Shown: positions 39,761 to 49,718 of the stretch, one piece after another
Layout: each line of letters starts with the position of its first letter
Numbering within the stretch: position 1 is the stretch's first letter
Assembly (NCBI RefSeq): GCF_004342625.1
Contig: NZ_SMAH01000002.1
Coordinates: forward strand, 186,001-250,000
Direction of reading: 5' to 3'
DNA from: Tepidimonas ignava
GTDB taxonomy: Bacteria > Pseudomonadota > Gammaproteobacteria > Burkholderiales > Burkholderiaceae_C
Length of the DNA stretch: 64,000 nucleotides
Translations under genes and position numbers: made by a program
Notes under the pieces: model-generated
The model's input: the letters and a program-made list of their open reading frames with translations, nothing else
Databases searched by the model: none
What the model was told of the DNA's origin: nothing

Positions 39761-40885
39761 ATGCCCATCACCCCCCGCCCCACCACGGCCCTGCGGCTGA
39801 GCGCCGTCGCGCTGGCCGCCCTGCTGGCCACCGGCTGCTCGGTGCTCGAAGAAACCCGCATCGACTACAAAAGCGCCAAGCAAATCAACACGCTCGAGGT
39901 GCCGCCGGACCTGACGCAGCTGGCGCGCGACAGCCGCTACGCGCTGCCCGGCGGGCCCGTGACCGCCACCGGAATGGAAGCCGCCGCCGCGGCGCGCCCC
40001 AGCACCCAGGTGGCCGCCCCGGCGCAGATCGGGGATGTGCGCATCGAGCGCGCCGGCAACCAACGCTGGCTGGTGGTGGACCGCCCGCCCGAGCAGCTGT
40101 GGCCCGCGCTGCGCGACTTCTGGCAGGAAAACGGCTTTTTGCTGACGCTGGACCAGCCGCAGCTGGGCCTGCTGGAAACCGACTGGGCCGAAAACCGCGC
40201 CAAAATCCCGCAAGACATCATCCGCGCCACCATCGGCAAGCTGTTCGACAACCTGTACTCCACCGGCGAGCGCGACAAGTTCCGCACCCGGGTCGAGCGC
40301 AACGAGCGCGGCGGCAGTGACATCTTCATCAGCCACCGCGGCATGGTGGAGGTCTACAGCAACGAGCGCAAAGACAACACCGTCTGGCAGCCACGCCCGG
40401 CCGACCCCGAGCTGGAAGCCGAATTCTTGCGTCGCTTGATGGTCAAGCTCGGCGTCAGCCAAGAGCAGGCCAAGGCCGCGGTGGCCGCCGGCGCGGTGCC
40501 AACGCTGGCGCGCCTGGACACCGTCGATGGGCGGCCGGTCGTCGTCATCCAGGAAAACTTCGACCGCGCCTGGCGCCGCGTCGGCCTGAGCTTGGACCGC
40601 AGCGGCTTCACCGTCGAAGACCGCAACCGTGCCGAGGGCGTGTACTTCGTGCGCTACGTGGCGCCGGACGCCAACACCGCCAAACAAGAGCCCGGCTTTT
40701 TCGGGCGCATCGCTGGCTGGTTCAGCAGCAGCAACAAGACCGACAACGCCCCGCTGCGCCTGCGCATCACGGTGCGCGGCGAAGGCGAGCGCACCGTCGT
40801 GCAGGTGCTCGACGCGCAAGGCCAGCCCGACCGCAGCCCCAACGCCGAGCGCATCGCCAAGCTGCTGGTCGACGACCTGAAGTGA
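39761..40885 (+). CDS. bamC: Outer-membrane assembly lipoprotein BamC
   Basis: Accessory lipoprotein of the BAM complex, 374 aa. The signal peptide ends in a lipobox ALLATGCSVLEE. The conserved N-terminal unstructured stretch follows, with YKSAKQINTLEVPPDLTQ, which in E. coli BamC binds BamD. Two helix-grip domains follow, recognised by WLVVDRPPEQLWPALRDFW and RAWRRVGLSLDRSGFTVEDR. GGGAGA precedes ATG 39761. Placement directly after dapA is typical. Confidence 0.93.
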   Translation: MPITPRPTTALRLSAVALAALLATGCSVLEETRIDYKSAKQINTLEVPPDLTQLARDSRYALPGGPVTATGMEAAAAARPSTQVAAPAQIGDVRIERAGNQRWLVVDRPPEQLWPALRDFWQENGFLLTLDQPQLGLLETDWAENRAKIPQDIIRATIGKLFDNLYSTGERDKFRTRVERNERGGSDIFISHRGMVEVYSNERKDNTVWQPRPADPELEAEFLRRLMVKLGVSQEQAKAAVAAGAVPTLARLDTVDGRPVVVIQENFDRAWRRVGLSLDRSGFTVEDRNRAEGVYFVRYVAPDANTAKQEPGFFGRIAGWFSSSNKTDNAPLRLRITVRGEGERTVVQVLDAQGQPDRSPNAERIAKLLVDDLK

Positions 40886-40959
40886 CCCCTCGGCAGCGCC
40901 GATCCCCGCCTGCCGCAGGGTTGCCTGGGCGCAGGGCGGGGGCGGGGCGGGTCGGATCT

Positions 40960-40987
40960 GGACCGGGGCTCGGCGCGGCCCCGGTCC
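40960..40987. terminator. Hairpin between convergent bamC and ahpF
   Basis: A 10-bp perfect stem, GGACCGGGGC with GCCCCGGTCC, and an 8-base loop, extendable by CTG/CAG. It lies between the stop codons of bamC (+) and ahpF (-), where a shared terminator would be expected. No T-tract follows on either strand, so intrinsic termination is uncertain. Confidence 0.45.
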
Positions 40988-40997
40988 CAGACCGGGG

Positions 40998-42587
40998 TTA
41001 GGCCACCGCGGCTTCGGTGGCTTGCGGGGCCGGCATCCGAATCAACTCATCGAACGCCGCCAGCGCCGCCTTGGCGCCTTCACCGGCAGCCACGACGATT
41101 TGCTTGTACGGCACCGTCGTGCAGTCGCCCGCCGCCAGCACGCCGGGCACGCCGGTGCGGCATGCGGCGTCGATCTCGATTTCGCCGAAGCGGTTGCGCG
41201 GCACCACGTCGCCCAACCACTCGGTGTTAGGCACCAGGCCAATCTGCACAAACACCCCTTCCAGCGCCAGGGTGTGCTCGGCGCCGCTGGCGCGGTCGCG
41301 CCAGCGCAGGCCGGTGACCTTGTGGCCGTCGCCCAGCACCTCCAAGGTCTGCGCCTGCGTCAAGACGGTGACGTTGGGCAAGCTCTTGAGCTTGCTGACC
41401 AGCACCGCGTCGGCTTTGAGCTGTTCGGCAAACTCCAGCAGCGTCACGTGCTGCACGATGCCGGCCAGGTCGATCGCAGCCTCCACCCCCGAGTTGCCCC
41501 CGCCGATGACCGCGACCCGCTTGCCCTTGAACAGCGGACCGTCGCAGTGCGGGCAGTAGGCCACACCGCGGTTTTTGTACTCGGCTTCCCCGGGCACATT
41601 GAGGTTGCGCCAGCGTGCCCCCGTGGCCAGCACGACGCTGCGCGCACGCAGCGTCGCCCCCCCTTCCACCGTGACGCCGATCCAGCCACCGGGCTGCGCC
41701 GCGGGGTGCAAGGCTTGCGCGCGCACCCCCGTCATCACGTCCACCTCGTAGCGCTGGACGTGCGCCTGCAGCGCGGCAGCCAACTGCGGCCCGGTGGTTT
41801 CCAACATACCCAGGTAGTTTTCGATGGCCAACGTGTCGTTGACCTGCCCGCCCACGCGCTCGGCCAACAGGCCCACCCGGATGCCCTTGCGCGCGGCGTA
41901 GACCGCCGCCGCCGCACCGGCCGGGCCGCCGCCCACCACCAGCACGTCAAACGGCTCTTTCGCCGCCAACGCCGCCGCCTGGCGCTGCTGGGCCCCTTGG
42001 TCCAGCTTGGCCAACAGTTCGGCCAACGTGGCCCGGCCGGAGTGGAACACTTCACCGTTGCGCAGCACCAGCGGCACCGCCATCACGTTGCGCTCGCGCA
42101 CCTCGTCGGCAAACAGCGCGCCGTCGATGATGGTGGTGCGCACGCGTGGGTTGACGATCGCCAGCAGGCTGAGCGCCTGCACCACGTCCGGGCAGTTGTG
42201 GCACGACAGCGACATGTACACCTCGAAGTCGTGCTCGCCGGGCAACTCGCGCGCCTGCTGCAACACCTCGGGGGCTTCTTTGGGCGGGTGGCCGCCGGCC
42301 CACAGCAACGCCAACACCAGCGACGTGAACTCATGCCCCAGCGGCACCGCCGCAAAGGTCAACTGGGGTGTGCCGTCGGCACGACGAAGGGCAAACGAAG
42401 GCCGCCGCGCGGCGTTGCCGTCGGTGCGCACGGTGATCTTGCCGTCGGACAAGCGGGCGATGGTGTGCAGCAATTCGCGCAGCTCGTGCGCGCTGGCCGA
42501 GTCATCCAGCGTCGCCACCAGCTCAAACGGCTGCTTGACGTAGGCCAGGTAGGCCTGCAATTGGGATTGGAGTTGGGCGTCCAGCAT
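40998..42587 (-). CDS. ahpF: Alkyl hydroperoxide reductase subunit F
   Basis: FAD/NADH-dependent disulfide reductase that regenerates AhpC, 529 aa. N-terminal tandem thioredoxin-like domain with redox pair [11 protein letters not shown]; then FAD motif [21 protein letters not shown], active disulfide [13 protein letters not shown], and NAD motif [19 protein letters not shown]. The C-terminal FAD motif is [19 protein letters not shown] 42587 ([10 protein letters not shown]) is the canonical start. ahpC lies upstream on the same strand, with a 155-base gap containing a strong hairpin. Confidence 0.96.
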   Translation of the reverse strand: MLDAQLQSQLQAYLAYVKQPFELVATLDDSASAHELRELLHTIARLSDGKITVRTDGNAARRPSFALRRADGTPQLTFAAVPLGHEFTSLVLALLWAGGHPPKEAPEVLQQARELPGEHDFEVYMSLSCHNCPDVVQALSLLAIVNPRVRTTIIDGALFADEVRERNVMAVPLVLRNGEVFHSGRATLAELLAKLDQGAQQRQAAALAAKEPFDVLVVGGGPAGAAAAVYAARKGIRVGLLAERVGGQVNDTLAIENYLGMLETTGPQLAAALQAHVQRYEVDVMTGVRAQALHPAAQPGGWIGVTVEGGATLRARSVVLATGARWRNLNVPGEAEYKNRGVAYCPHCDGPLFKGKRVAVIGGGNSGVEAAIDLAGIVQHVTLLEFAEQLKADAVLVSKLKSLPNVTVLTQAQTLEVLGDGHKVTGLRWRDRASGAEHTLALEGVFVQIGLVPNTEWLGDVVPRNRFGEIEIDAACRTGVPGVLAAGDCTTVPYKQIVVAAGEGAKAALAAFDELIRMPAPQATEAAVA

Positions 42588-42630
42588 ACGCAGCGCTCCT
42601 GGGGTTGGGTGACTGGGACAGCGCACCCCC

Positions 42631-42656
42631 GACCGGCCCACCCGCGCGGGCCGGTC
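42631..42656 (-). promoter_or_regulatory. Hairpin between ahpC and ahpF
   Basis: GACCGGCCC pairs with GGGCCGGTC around an 8-base loop (9-bp perfect stem). It lies in the unusually long gap between ahpC and ahpF. With no T-tract it looks more like an mRNA-stabilising or partial-attenuation stem that keeps AhpC more abundant than AhpF. The role is inferred. Confidence 0.4.
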
Positions 42657-42742
42657 AAGGTTGCTCAACGATGGGGTTGATCGGGCCATCGGCGCAGGCA
42701 GCACCGCACGGTGCCGCCCGGGTGCGCCGACGGCCGGCGGCG

Positions 42743-43306
42743 TCAGATCTTGCCGACCAGGTCCAGCGACGGGGCGATCGTCTTGGCGCCTTCGTTCCAC
42801 TTGGCCGGGCAGACTTCGCCCGGGTGCTCGGCCACGTACTTGGCGGCCTTGAGCTTGCGCAGCGTCTCCTTGACGTCACGCGCGATGGCGTTGTCGTGGA
42901 TTTCAGCGGTCTTGATCACACCCTCGGGGTTGATGATGAAGGTGCCGCGCAGCGCCAGGCCCTCTTCGTCGATGTGCACGTCGAACTGGCGGGTCAGCTG
43001 GTGCGTGGGGTCGCCCACCAGCGGGAACTTGGCCTTGCCCACCGCGGGCGAGACCTCGTGCCACACCTTGTGCGAGAAGTGGGTGTCGGTCGTGACGACG
43101 TACACCTCGGCGCCCAGCTTCTGGAACTCTTCGTAGTGGTCGGCGGCGTCTTCGACCTCGGTCGGGCAGTTGAAGGTGAACGCCGCCGGCATGAAGATCA
43201 GCACCGACCACTTGCCCTTGAGCGACTGCTCGGTGATCTCGACGAACTTACCGTTGTGGAACGCTTGCGCCTTGAACGGCTGCACTTGCTTGTTGATCAG
43301 CGACAT
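42743..43306 (-). CDS. ahpC: Alkyl hydroperoxide reductase subunit C (peroxiredoxin)
   Basis: Typical 2-Cys peroxiredoxin, 187 aa, reducing hydrogen peroxide and organic peroxides. The peroxidatic Cys is in [14 protein letters not shown] and the resolving Cys in [11 protein letters not shown] near the C-terminus. The start [11 protein letters not shown] is canonical (ATG 43306), with AGGAAG upstream. The gene heads the ahpC-ahpF unit and diverges from the siderophore receptor operon across 217 bases. No clear full OxyR site could be identified by eye. Confidence 0.97.
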   Translation of the reverse strand: MSLINKQVQPFKAQAFHNGKFVEITEQSLKGKWSVLIFMPAAFTFNCPTEVEDAADHYEEFQKLGAEVYVVTTDTHFSHKVWHEVSPAVGKAKFPLVGDPTHQLTRQFDVHIDEEGLALRGTFIINPEGVIKTAEIHDNAIARDVKETLRKLKAAKYVAEHPGEVCPAKWNEGAKTIAPSLDLVGKI

Positions 43307-43448
43307 AGCTCGACTTCCTTTCGTGGTTGAGGGAATGATGGACGCGCCAAGCTGCGCGTCGACCCTGAAATCATAGTACAAAACAATCACGACATCTCAT
43401 TGATAGTTTCAATCTTGATCATCAGATACCTCGATTCTTTACACAAAC

Positions 43449-43477
43449 GCAAATCGTTCTCATTTGTAGTCTATAAT
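43449..43477 (+). promoter_or_regulatory. Promoter with Fur-box-like element for the iron-uptake operon
   Basis: A perfect TATAAT lies at 43472-43477. Just upstream (43450-43466) is CAAATCGTTCTCATTTG, an inverted repeat with CAAAT/ATTTG ends and the TTCTCATT core seen in Fur sites. Placement over the -35 to spacer region would allow iron-dependent repression. The ATG at 43476 overlaps this -10 box, so it cannot be the translation start. Fur binding is inferred from sequence and from the operon content. Confidence 0.6.
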
Positions 43478-43523
43478 GGCACTGCTCAACGACCCTGTTT
43501 ACCCATCCAGACCCGCCTTGGCC

Positions 43524-45779
43524 ATGACCATGCCTATACCGACGCCCACCACCCCCACCCTCCCCCTCGGGGCCATGCTGCTGGCGGCCAGCCTGCACGC
43601 CGCGGCACAGACCAACCCACCCGCGGCGCAAGCCGCGGCCACGCTGGACACGGTCACCGTCACCGGCCAGTCAGAACCTGCCGAGATCCGCGCCAAGAGC
43701 ACGCTCAAACCCTCCACCACCCGACTGGGCAAGGGCGAGCAGCAGGTGCGCGACATTCCGCAAAGCGTCACCGTGATGACCGAGCAGCTGTTGGACGACC
43801 GCCAACTGGACGACTTGCGCGACGTGCTGCGCACCACCGCCGGCGTGACCTTCCAAGCCGGCGAAACCGGCGAAGAGGATGTGCGTCTGCGCGGCTTCTC
43901 GCTCGGGCAAGCGGGCGACATCTACCGTGACGGCATGCGCGAAGGTCAGCTCATCACCCGCGACACCTTTGCCACCGAGCGTGTCGAGGTTCTCAAGGGC
44001 TCGGCGTCGATGCTGTTTGGCAAAGGCTCCACCGGCGGCGTGGTCAACCAAGTCACCAAGCAGCCGTTCCTGATGGACCGCTACGAGGTGGAGGCCACGG
44101 TGGGCAACGGCAACCACAAGCGCGTGCAAGCCGACCTCAACAAGCAACTCAGCAGCAGCAGCAGCGCCGTGCGCCTCAACGTCATGAAACAAGACGCCGA
44201 CCTGTGGGGCGCCCAAGACAACCGCGAAGGCTTGGCCGTGGGTGTGCGCACCGGCATTGGCGAGCGGCACGAGTTGGCTGTGGACCTGTACCACCTGCGC
44301 ACCGACCAGCGCCCCAACTACAACCACCCTTGGCTGTTGACCGGCAACACCGGGGAAACAGGCCGACGCATCGTGCCCGTGCTGGCAGCCAAAAACTACT
44401 ATGGGCTGGCCAGCGACTACATGGACAGCGATCAGGACGTGCTGACGCTGTCGCACACCTGGCGCCTCAGCCCGCAGGAAGAGCTCAAAACCACCCTGCG
44501 CCACGGCCGCTACGAGCGTGATCTGTGGGTCTCGGCGATCGGCTTTTGCCAAAACAACGCCACCCTGTGCCCAGGCCAGACCGTCAGCCTGACCAACCCA
44601 CCCACCGCCAACACCGTCCTGACCCGCAACGCCAAAGGGCGCCGCGGCATCAGCGACATCACCCAGCTGCAAAGTGACTACAGCCACACGTTTGAGCTGG
44701 GCGGGCTGCGCCACCACCTGACCGCGGGCGTCGACATCACCCAGGAAGACGCCAAGCGCAACAACAACAACAGCGGCGGCAACTCGGGGCTGACCACCAC
44801 CGTAGGCACCCCCAACGACGGCGACAGCCGCGCCGACACCCGCACCTGGGTGTACAACACCTTCACGGCCAAAAGCCTTGGCGTGTACGCGCAAGACGTG
44901 GTGCACCTCACCCCGCAATGGAAGGTGGTGGGTGGCCTGCGCTTCGACCGTTTCGAAGCCGACTACACCGATGGCACCACAGGCGCCAGCGGCGGCCGCC
45001 GCGACAGCCTCTGGAGCCCACGCGTCGGTGTGATGTACGAACCCGATGCGACCTCGTCGTACTACGCGTCGTTCGGGGAGTCGTACAACACCTCGGGCGA
45101 CACCTACCAGTTTGCGTTGGGCAACTTCGCCTCCGGCAGCAACAACGCCAAGACTGCCAACACGCCGCCCGAAAAGAGCCGCAACGTCGAAATCGGTGCC
45201 AAGTGGGAGCTGTTCGAGCAGCGGGCGCTGGTGGGTGTGGCGCTGTTTCGCAGCGAGAAGTACAACGAGCGCAACACCGACCCCGACAGTGCGGCCACCC
45301 AGCAACTGCTGTCAGGCAAGCGCCACGCCACGGGCCTGGAGTTCAACGCCGCGGGCCGCATCACCCCGAACTGGGAAATCTTCTACAACCACACCTGGAT
45401 CCCCAGCGCCCGCATCGACCGCTGCGCGGAAAGCTCTTGCCCTTCCACCGGCAACAGCCAACGCGTCGGCGACCGCCCGGGCTTGACCCCGAAGCACAGC
45501 CTGAGCCTGTGGACCACCTACCGCTTCGCGCCGCAGTGGCGCGCCGGCCTGGGCATCAACCACCGCAGCGAGCAAAGCCCCGAGGGCAACCGCACCGTGG
45601 TGGCGCCGGCCTTCACCACCCTGGACGCGATGCTGGAGTACACGCTGGACGAGCGCACCACCCTCAAGCTCAATGTCACCAACCTCACCGACAAGCTCTA
45701 CGCCGACGCGCTGTACCGTGGCTTTTATACCCCCGGCGCACCGCGGCGCGTGTACCTGAGCCTCAAGACGGTGTTCTAA
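43524..45779 (+). CDS. TonB-dependent siderophore receptor, Fiu/PiuA-like
   Basis: Outer-membrane gated barrel, 751 aa from ATG 43524, with signal peptide [12 protein letters not shown]. TonB box-like TVTVTGQSE, then a plug domain ([20 protein letters not shown] and VRLRGF) and a 22-strand barrel ending in the C-terminal aromatic YLSLKTVF. The immediately downstream PiuC hydroxylase points to a catecholate-type siderophore receptor as in fiu-ybiX or piuA-piuC pairs. First gene of a probable Fur-controlled operon with its own tonB-exbB-exbD. Confidence 0.92.
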   Translation: MTMPIPTPTTPTLPLGAMLLAASLHAAAQTNPPAAQAAATLDTVTVTGQSEPAEIRAKSTLKPSTTRLGKGEQQVRDIPQSVTVMTEQLLDDRQLDDLRDVLRTTAGVTFQAGETGEEDVRLRGFSLGQAGDIYRDGMREGQLITRDTFATERVEVLKGSASMLFGKGSTGGVVNQVTKQPFLMDRYEVEATVGNGNHKRVQADLNKQLSSSSSAVRLNVMKQDADLWGAQDNREGLAVGVRTGIGERHELAVDLYHLRTDQRPNYNHPWLLTGNTGETGRRIVPVLAAKNYYGLASDYMDSDQDVLTLSHTWRLSPQEELKTTLRHGRYERDLWVSAIGFCQNNATLCPGQTVSLTNPPTANTVLTRNAKGRRGISDITQLQSDYSHTFELGGLRHHLTAGVDITQEDAKRNNNNSGGNSGLTTTVGTPNDGDSRADTRTWVYNTFTAKSLGVYAQDVVHLTPQWKVVGGLRFDRFEADYTDGTTGASGGRRDSLWSPRVGVMYEPDATSSYYASFGESYNTSGDTYQFALGNFASGSNNAKTANTPPEKSRNVEIGAKWELFEQRALVGVALFRSEKYNERNTDPDSAATQQLLSGKRHATGLEFNAAGRITPNWEIFYNHTWIPSARIDRCAESSCPSTGNSQRVGDRPGLTPKHSLSLWTTYRFAPQWRAGLGINHRSEQSPEGNRTVVAPAFTTLDAMLEYTLDERTTLKLNVTNLTDKLYADALYRGFYTPGAPRRVYLSLKTVF

Positions 45780-45807
45780 ACTGACCGCCCGGCCCAACCT
45801 GCGCACC

Positions 45808-46497
45808 ATGTTGCTGCACCTCAAAGCCATCCTCACCCCGCAGGAACTGCGCGACATCCGCGCCGTGCTGGACGCTGCCGACGCCCCCTGGATCGACGGA
45901 CGCGCCAGCGCCGGTGCGCAGGCCGCCCAGGTCAAACGCAACGAGCAACTGGCGCAAGACAGCCCGCAGGCCGCAAGGCTGCGCGGCATCGTGCTGCAAG
46001 CGTTGCAGCGTGATCCGCTGTTTTTCTCGGCGGCCCTACCACGGCGCATTTACAACCCGCTGTTCAACCGGTATCGACCCGAGGCCCCCGCCTACGGGCC
46101 GCACATCGACGGCGCCGTGCTGCACTCCCACGCCGATGGCCAGTGGGTACGCACCGACGTGTCGTGCACGGTCTTTCTGGCCGACCCCGACGAGTACGAC
46201 GGCGGTGAGCTGACCATCCACGACACCTTTGGCGTGCAGCGCGTCAAGCTGCCCGCGGGCGACGCTGTGCTGTACCCGGGCACCAGCTTGCATGAGGTCG
46301 CGCCGGTGACGCGGGGGGCGCGGCTGGCCAGTTTCTTGTGGATCGAGAGCATGGTGCGCAGCGACGAGCAGCGCCGCATCCTGTTCGAGCTGGACATGAA
46401 CGTGCTCAAGTTGCGCCAGCAACTGGGCGAAACCCCAGCCACCACCGGGCTGACCGGGGTGTACCACAACCTGCTGCGCCTGTGGGCCACGCCATGA
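45808..46497 (+). CDS. piuC: PKHD-type Fe(II)/2-oxoglutarate hydroxylase PiuC
   Basis: Non-haem iron dioxygenase, 229 aa. Iron ligands are seen as GPHIDGAV (His, Asp) and [12 protein letters not shown] (distal His), with the 2-oxoglutarate Arg in TRGARLAS. Family-specific segments are NPLFNRY and [20 protein letters not shown]. The gene follows the receptor by 28 bases and its stop overlaps the next ATG. PiuC/YbiX proteins are linked to catecholate siderophore receptors and to iron starvation, but their substrate is not settled. Confidence 0.93.
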   Translation: MLLHLKAILTPQELRDIRAVLDAADAPWIDGRASAGAQAAQVKRNEQLAQDSPQAARLRGIVLQALQRDPLFFSAALPRRIYNPLFNRYRPEAPAYGPHIDGAVLHSHADGQWVRTDVSCTVFLADPDEYDGGELTIHDTFGVQRVKLPAGDAVLYPGTSLHEVAPVTRGARLASFLWIESMVRSDEQRRILFELDMNVLKLRQQLGETPATTGLTGVYHNLLRLWATP

Positions 46498-47618
46498 CGC
46501 CAGCCACCGCCCCCCATGCTGCCGCCGCCCCAGCCCCATCGGGGCTGAGCGCCGCCGCCCGCGCGTACCTGCTGGGCGGCGCGGGCGAGCAGCGCACGCT
46601 GCAGGCCAACGTCGCCGCGTGGCGCGCCTTCACGTGGTGGCCCCGCGTGCTGGCCACGCCGCCGCATGTCTCCGCCACGGTGGAGCTGCTGGGTCGGCGC
46701 TGGCCAGCGCCGTGGCTGGCGGCGCCCATGGCCCACCTGTTGCTGGCCCACCCGCAGGCCGAGCTGGGGTTGGCCCTGGCCTGCGCCGCCCAGGGCGCCG
46801 GCCTGGTGTTGTCAACCCAGGCCACGGTGCCCCTGGAGAGGGTGGCGCGCGCCGTGCTGCCTGAGCCCACGCGGGGCCCCCTGTGGTTCCAACTGTACCC
46901 GTACGGCGAGCCGACGGCGTGGCTGCACGTGGCGGACCGAGCCGCCCAAGCCGGCTACGAGGCCATTGTGCTCACCGTCGACGCGCCGGTCCAGTGGACG
47001 TCCCCGCAGGCGCGCGCGGCCGGCTTTGCCCTGCCTGCCGACTGGCCGCAACCCAACCTGCCCGCCGGCGCCCCCCACGGCACGCTGGATGCGCTGCTGC
47101 GCTGCGCCCTGCGCTGGGACGACGTTGCCTGGCTGCACCAGCGCTGCCCGCTGCCGCTGGTGCTCAAAGGCATCCTGCACCCCGCCGACGCCCGGCACGC
47201 TTGCGACGCAGGGCTGTGCGACGCCATCATCGTGTCCAACCACGGCGGTCGGGTGCTGGATGGTCTGCCCGCCACGGCGCTGGCGCTGCCGGGCATCGTG
47301 CAGTCGGTGGGGGGGCGTGTCCCGGTGCTGGTGGACGGTGGATTGCGCAGCGCCGCCGACGTGGCGGTGGCCTTGGCCCTGGGGGCGCGCGCCGTGCTGG
47401 TCGGACGTCCGCTGATCGAGGCTCTGGCCAGCGCAGGGCCAGCGGGCGTGGCGGCGTTGTGGCGTCAGTGGCACGACGAGCTGCGTGGCACGATGGCGCT
47501 GCTGGGCTGCGCCGAGCCCGCCGCATTGCACCCCAACCTGCTGCGCAGCCCTGCCCCCACCGACCCCAACAACGCTGCACCAAGCCAACCCGAACGGAGC
47601 CCGACGCCATGCACTTGA
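46494..47618 (+). CDS. FMN-dependent alpha-hydroxy-acid oxidase/dehydrogenase
   Basis: TIM-barrel flavoenzyme, 374 aa, related to lactate dehydrogenase LldD and glycolate oxidase. Seen: FMN site [33 protein letters not shown], Lys in LVLKGILHP, the catalytic His-Gly in [14 protein letters not shown], and [21 protein letters not shown]. Start ATG 46494 overlaps the piuC stop; its last codons overlap the 24-residue peptide ORF. Presence in a siderophore-uptake operon suggests processing of a hydroxyacid-type siderophore or ligand; this is an inference only. Confidence 0.88.
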   Translation: MTPATAPHAAAAPAPSGLSAAARAYLLGGAGEQRTLQANVAAWRAFTWWPRVLATPPHVSATVELLGRRWPAPWLAAPMAHLLLAHPQAELGLALACAAQGAGLVLSTQATVPLERVARAVLPEPTRGPLWFQLYPYGEPTAWLHVADRAAQAGYEAIVLTVDAPVQWTSPQARAAGFALPADWPQPNLPAGAPHGTLDALLRCALRWDDVAWLHQRCPLPLVLKGILHPADARHACDAGLCDAIIVSNHGGRVLDGLPATALALPGIVQSVGGRVPVLVDGGLRSAADVAVALALGARAVLVGRPLIEALASAGPAGVAALWRQWHDELRGTMALLGCAEPAALHPNLLRSPAPTDPNNAAPSQPERSPTPCT

Positions 47619-47683
47619 CTTGGATACTTGGGTTGAGTCTGCTGATCGTGCTGACCGCCGCAGTCTGGGTGCTGAAGCGATGA
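47609..47683 (+). CDS. 24-residue hydrophobic membrane peptide in the iron operon
   Basis: ATG 47609 encodes [20 protein letters not shown] followed by VLKR, a single hydrophobic helix with a basic tail. GGAG lies at 47596-47599, nine bases before the ATG. It overlaps the hydroxyacid oxidase stop by ten bases, and its own TGA overlaps the tonB ATG (ATGATGA), so it is coupled on both sides. It includes codons rare for this genome (ATA, AGT). No function is known to me; a partner of TonB-ExbBD or the oxidase is possible. Confidence 0.6.
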   Translation: MHLTWILGLSLLIVLTAAVWVLKR

Positions 47684-48471
47684 TGAGCGCGTTCGTTGCC
47701 CCCGACCTTGGCGCGCCAGCCTTGGCGCCCGGTGCACGCAGCCGGCGTGCGCAGCACCGCCCCGGCCGCCGCGTGGCCACCGTGACGGCCATCGTCACCG
47801 CAGCCCACGTCGCCGGCTTGTGGGCGCTGTCACGCGCGTGGAGCCAGCCTGCCAGCCCCACGGCACCGCGCATCGTGCAGGTGCAACTGCTGACACCCGA
47901 ACCCGCGCCGCCGCAACCTGCTGCACAACCCGCCCCGCCACCCGAGCCACCCCGGCCCAAAGCCGTGCCCAAGACCGCCCCGGTGCGTGCAGACACCCCA
48001 CCGCCGCCCACCGCCCCACCCCAGCCCGAGGCCACGCCAACGCCAGCACCCGAGGCGGTGGCCGTGACCTCGGCACCCCCAGTGGCGGCGCCGGCCACAC
48101 CCGCACCGGGCGCCGCCGTGGCCGCCTCGGCGGTCGAAGCAGCCAGCCCCGCCGCGTCCGCCGCGGCGGCGCCAGCCGCTGCACCGCGCATCGAGCTGCC
48201 ATCGGCCTCGGCAGCCTACCTCAACAACCCCCCGCCGCCGTACCCGGCGCTGTCGCGCCGCCTGGGCGAACAGGGGCGGGTCGTGCTGCGCGTGCGCATC
48301 GAGCCCGACGGCACCGCCTCGGCCGCGGAAATCCGCACCTCCAGCGGCTACGAGCGGCTGGACCAGGCCGCGCTGCAGGCCGTGCTGCGCTGGCGCTACG
48401 TACCGGGCAAACGCAACGGCGTGCCTGAAGCCATGTGGTTTTTGGTGCCGGTGCAGTTCGTGCTGCAGTGA
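47680..48471 (+). CDS. tonB: Energy-transducing protein TonB
   Basis: Periplasm-spanning protein carrying proton-motive energy to outer-membrane receptors, 263 aa. One N-terminal membrane helix (VATVTAIVTAAHVAGLWAL), a long Pro/Ala-rich spacer (residues about 60-165) and a C-terminal TonB domain with YPALSRRLGEQGRVVLRV and SSGYERLDQAALQAV. Two consecutive ATGs (47680, 47683) are possible starts. exbB follows after 52 bases. Probably dedicated to the receptor at the head of the operon. Confidence 0.93.
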   Translation: MMSAFVAPDLGAPALAPGARSRRAQHRPGRRVATVTAIVTAAHVAGLWALSRAWSQPASPTAPRIVQVQLLTPEPAPPQPAAQPAPPPEPPRPKAVPKTAPVRADTPPPPTAPPQPEATPTPAPEAVAVTSAPPVAAPATPAPGAAVAASAVEAASPAASAAAAPAAAPRIELPSASAAYLNNPPPPYPALSRRLGEQGRVVLRVRIEPDGTASAAEIRTSSGYERLDQAALQAVLRWRYVPGKRNGVPEAMWFLVPVQFVLQ

Positions 48472-48523
48472 CCCACCGCCTCGATACAAGCCTCCTGGAC
48501 AACCGTCATACGAGATCAAAACC

Positions 48524-49282
48524 ATGGACACCACCACCCCTTCGTTCGGTCTGGCCCACCTGTGGGCGCAAGGCGACGGCGTCATCCGCGGCATCGCCGT
48601 GCTGCTGCTACTGATGTCGGTCGTCTCGTGGGTCATCATCATCGTCAAGGCGCTGGAGCTGCGCCACCAGCGCGCGCTGGCGCGCCGCGTCGAGGCGTTT
48701 TGGCACGCCAGCGACTTTGCCGAGGGGCTCGATCGCCTCGGGCGCGAACCGGACAACCCCTTCCGGCTGCTGGCTTCGCACGGGCGCGACGCCGCCGCCC
48801 ACGTGCAGGGCCAGGATGGCACGCCGCGCGCGCCGCAGTTGCACGATCAGCTCGACCTGAGCGAATGGGTGCAGCGCGCGCTGCGCCACGCGGTGGACGA
48901 CATCGTGGCGCGTCTGCAAAGCGGCCTGTGGGTGTTGGCCTCGGTCGGCTCCACCGCACCGTTCGTGGGGCTGTTTGGCACCGTGTGGAGCATCTACCAT
49001 GCGTTGGTCAGCATCGGCGCCAGCGGCAGCGCGGGGCTGGACCAAGTCGCCGGTCCCATCGGCGAGGCGCTGATCATGACGGCGCTGGGCCTGGCCGTGG
49101 CCATCCCCGCCGTGTTGGGCTACAACGCGCTGGTGCGCGGCCACAAGGCGTTGGTGCACCGCATCAACCGTTTTGCGCACGAACTTCACGCCTACTTCGT
49201 CACCGGCGCGCGCGTGGCGGCCACGGCCCCAGCCCCCGCGTCGGCCAAGGTGCAGCCCCTGCGGGCCGAAGGCCGCGCGTGA
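48524..49282 (+). CDS. exbB: ExbB/MotA/TolQ family proton channel protein
   Basis: Inner-membrane stator-like subunit, 252 aa, forming the proton-driven motor with ExbD. Three helices: IAVLLLLMSVVSWVIIIVKA near the N-terminus, then APFVGLFGTVWSIYHALVSIG and IGEALIMTALGLAVAIPAVLGYNAL, the canonical MotA/TolQ/ExbB signature. Adjacent tonB and exbD, and the iron-receptor operon, favour ExbB over TolQ. Confidence 0.94.
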   Translation: MDTTTPSFGLAHLWAQGDGVIRGIAVLLLLMSVVSWVIIIVKALELRHQRALARRVEAFWHASDFAEGLDRLGREPDNPFRLLASHGRDAAAHVQGQDGTPRAPQLHDQLDLSEWVQRALRHAVDDIVARLQSGLWVLASVGSTAPFVGLFGTVWSIYHALVSIGASGSAGLDQVAGPIGEALIMTALGLAVAIPAVLGYNALVRGHKALVHRINRFAHELHAYFVTGARVAATAPAPASAKVQPLRAEGRA

Positions 49283-49304
49283 ACCACGCCACGAGGAGCC
49301 AGCC

Positions 49305-49718
49305 ATGGCCATGACGGTCACCGACCACGACAACGATGAGCTGATGAGCGAGATCAACATGATTCCGCTCATCGATGTGATGCTGGTGCTGTTGATCGTG
49401 TTCATCATCACGATCCCGGTCATCAAGCACGCCGTGCAGGTCAACCTGCCGCAGGCCAGCGCCGAGCGCAGCACCCCACCGCCGCAAGCGGTGCGCCTGA
49501 GCGTGCAGGCCGACGGCCGCTACCTGTGGAACGACGAGCCCATCGACGACGCCCAGCTGGATGAGCGGCTGCAAACGATCGCCGCGCAGGACGTGCAGCC
49601 CCCGCTGCACCTGCTGGGCGACCGCGACGTGCGCTACGAGCGGGTCGCGCAGGTGCTGGCCAAGGCCCAGCAGGCCGGCGTCAAGGGCATCGGTTTTGTC
49701 ACCGAGCCGGCGCGCTGA
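49305..49718 (+). CDS. exbD: ExbD biopolymer transport protein
   Basis: 137-aa partner of ExbB. The N-terminal helix carries the essential Asp in INMIPLIDVMLVLLIVF, and the periplasmic domain ends with VAQVLAKAQQAGVKGIGFVT. GAGGAG lies before ATG 49305 (a second ATG at 49311 is possible). Last gene of the receptor-piuC-oxidase-peptide-tonB-exbB-exbD operon; a 214-base gap without a recognisable gene follows. Confidence 0.94.
   Translation: MAMTVTDHDNDELMSEINMIPLIDVMLVLLIVFIITIPVIKHAVQVNLPQASAERSTPPPQAVRLSVQADGRYLWNDEPIDDAQLDERLQTIAAQDVQPPLHLLGDRDVRYERVAQVLAKAQQAGVKGIGFVTEPAR

Noticed and set aside
43360-43440. OxyR binding site upstream of ahpC
   Set aside because: ATAG and GATA fragments occur with roughly 7-base spacing, but the four-part ATAG-N7-CTAT pattern is not met well enough to call.
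43476-43523. ATG 43476 as start of the siderophore receptor
   Set aside because: The ATG is part of the TATAAT box of the promoter, and the encoded extra residues precede a normal signal peptide that begins from ATG 43524.
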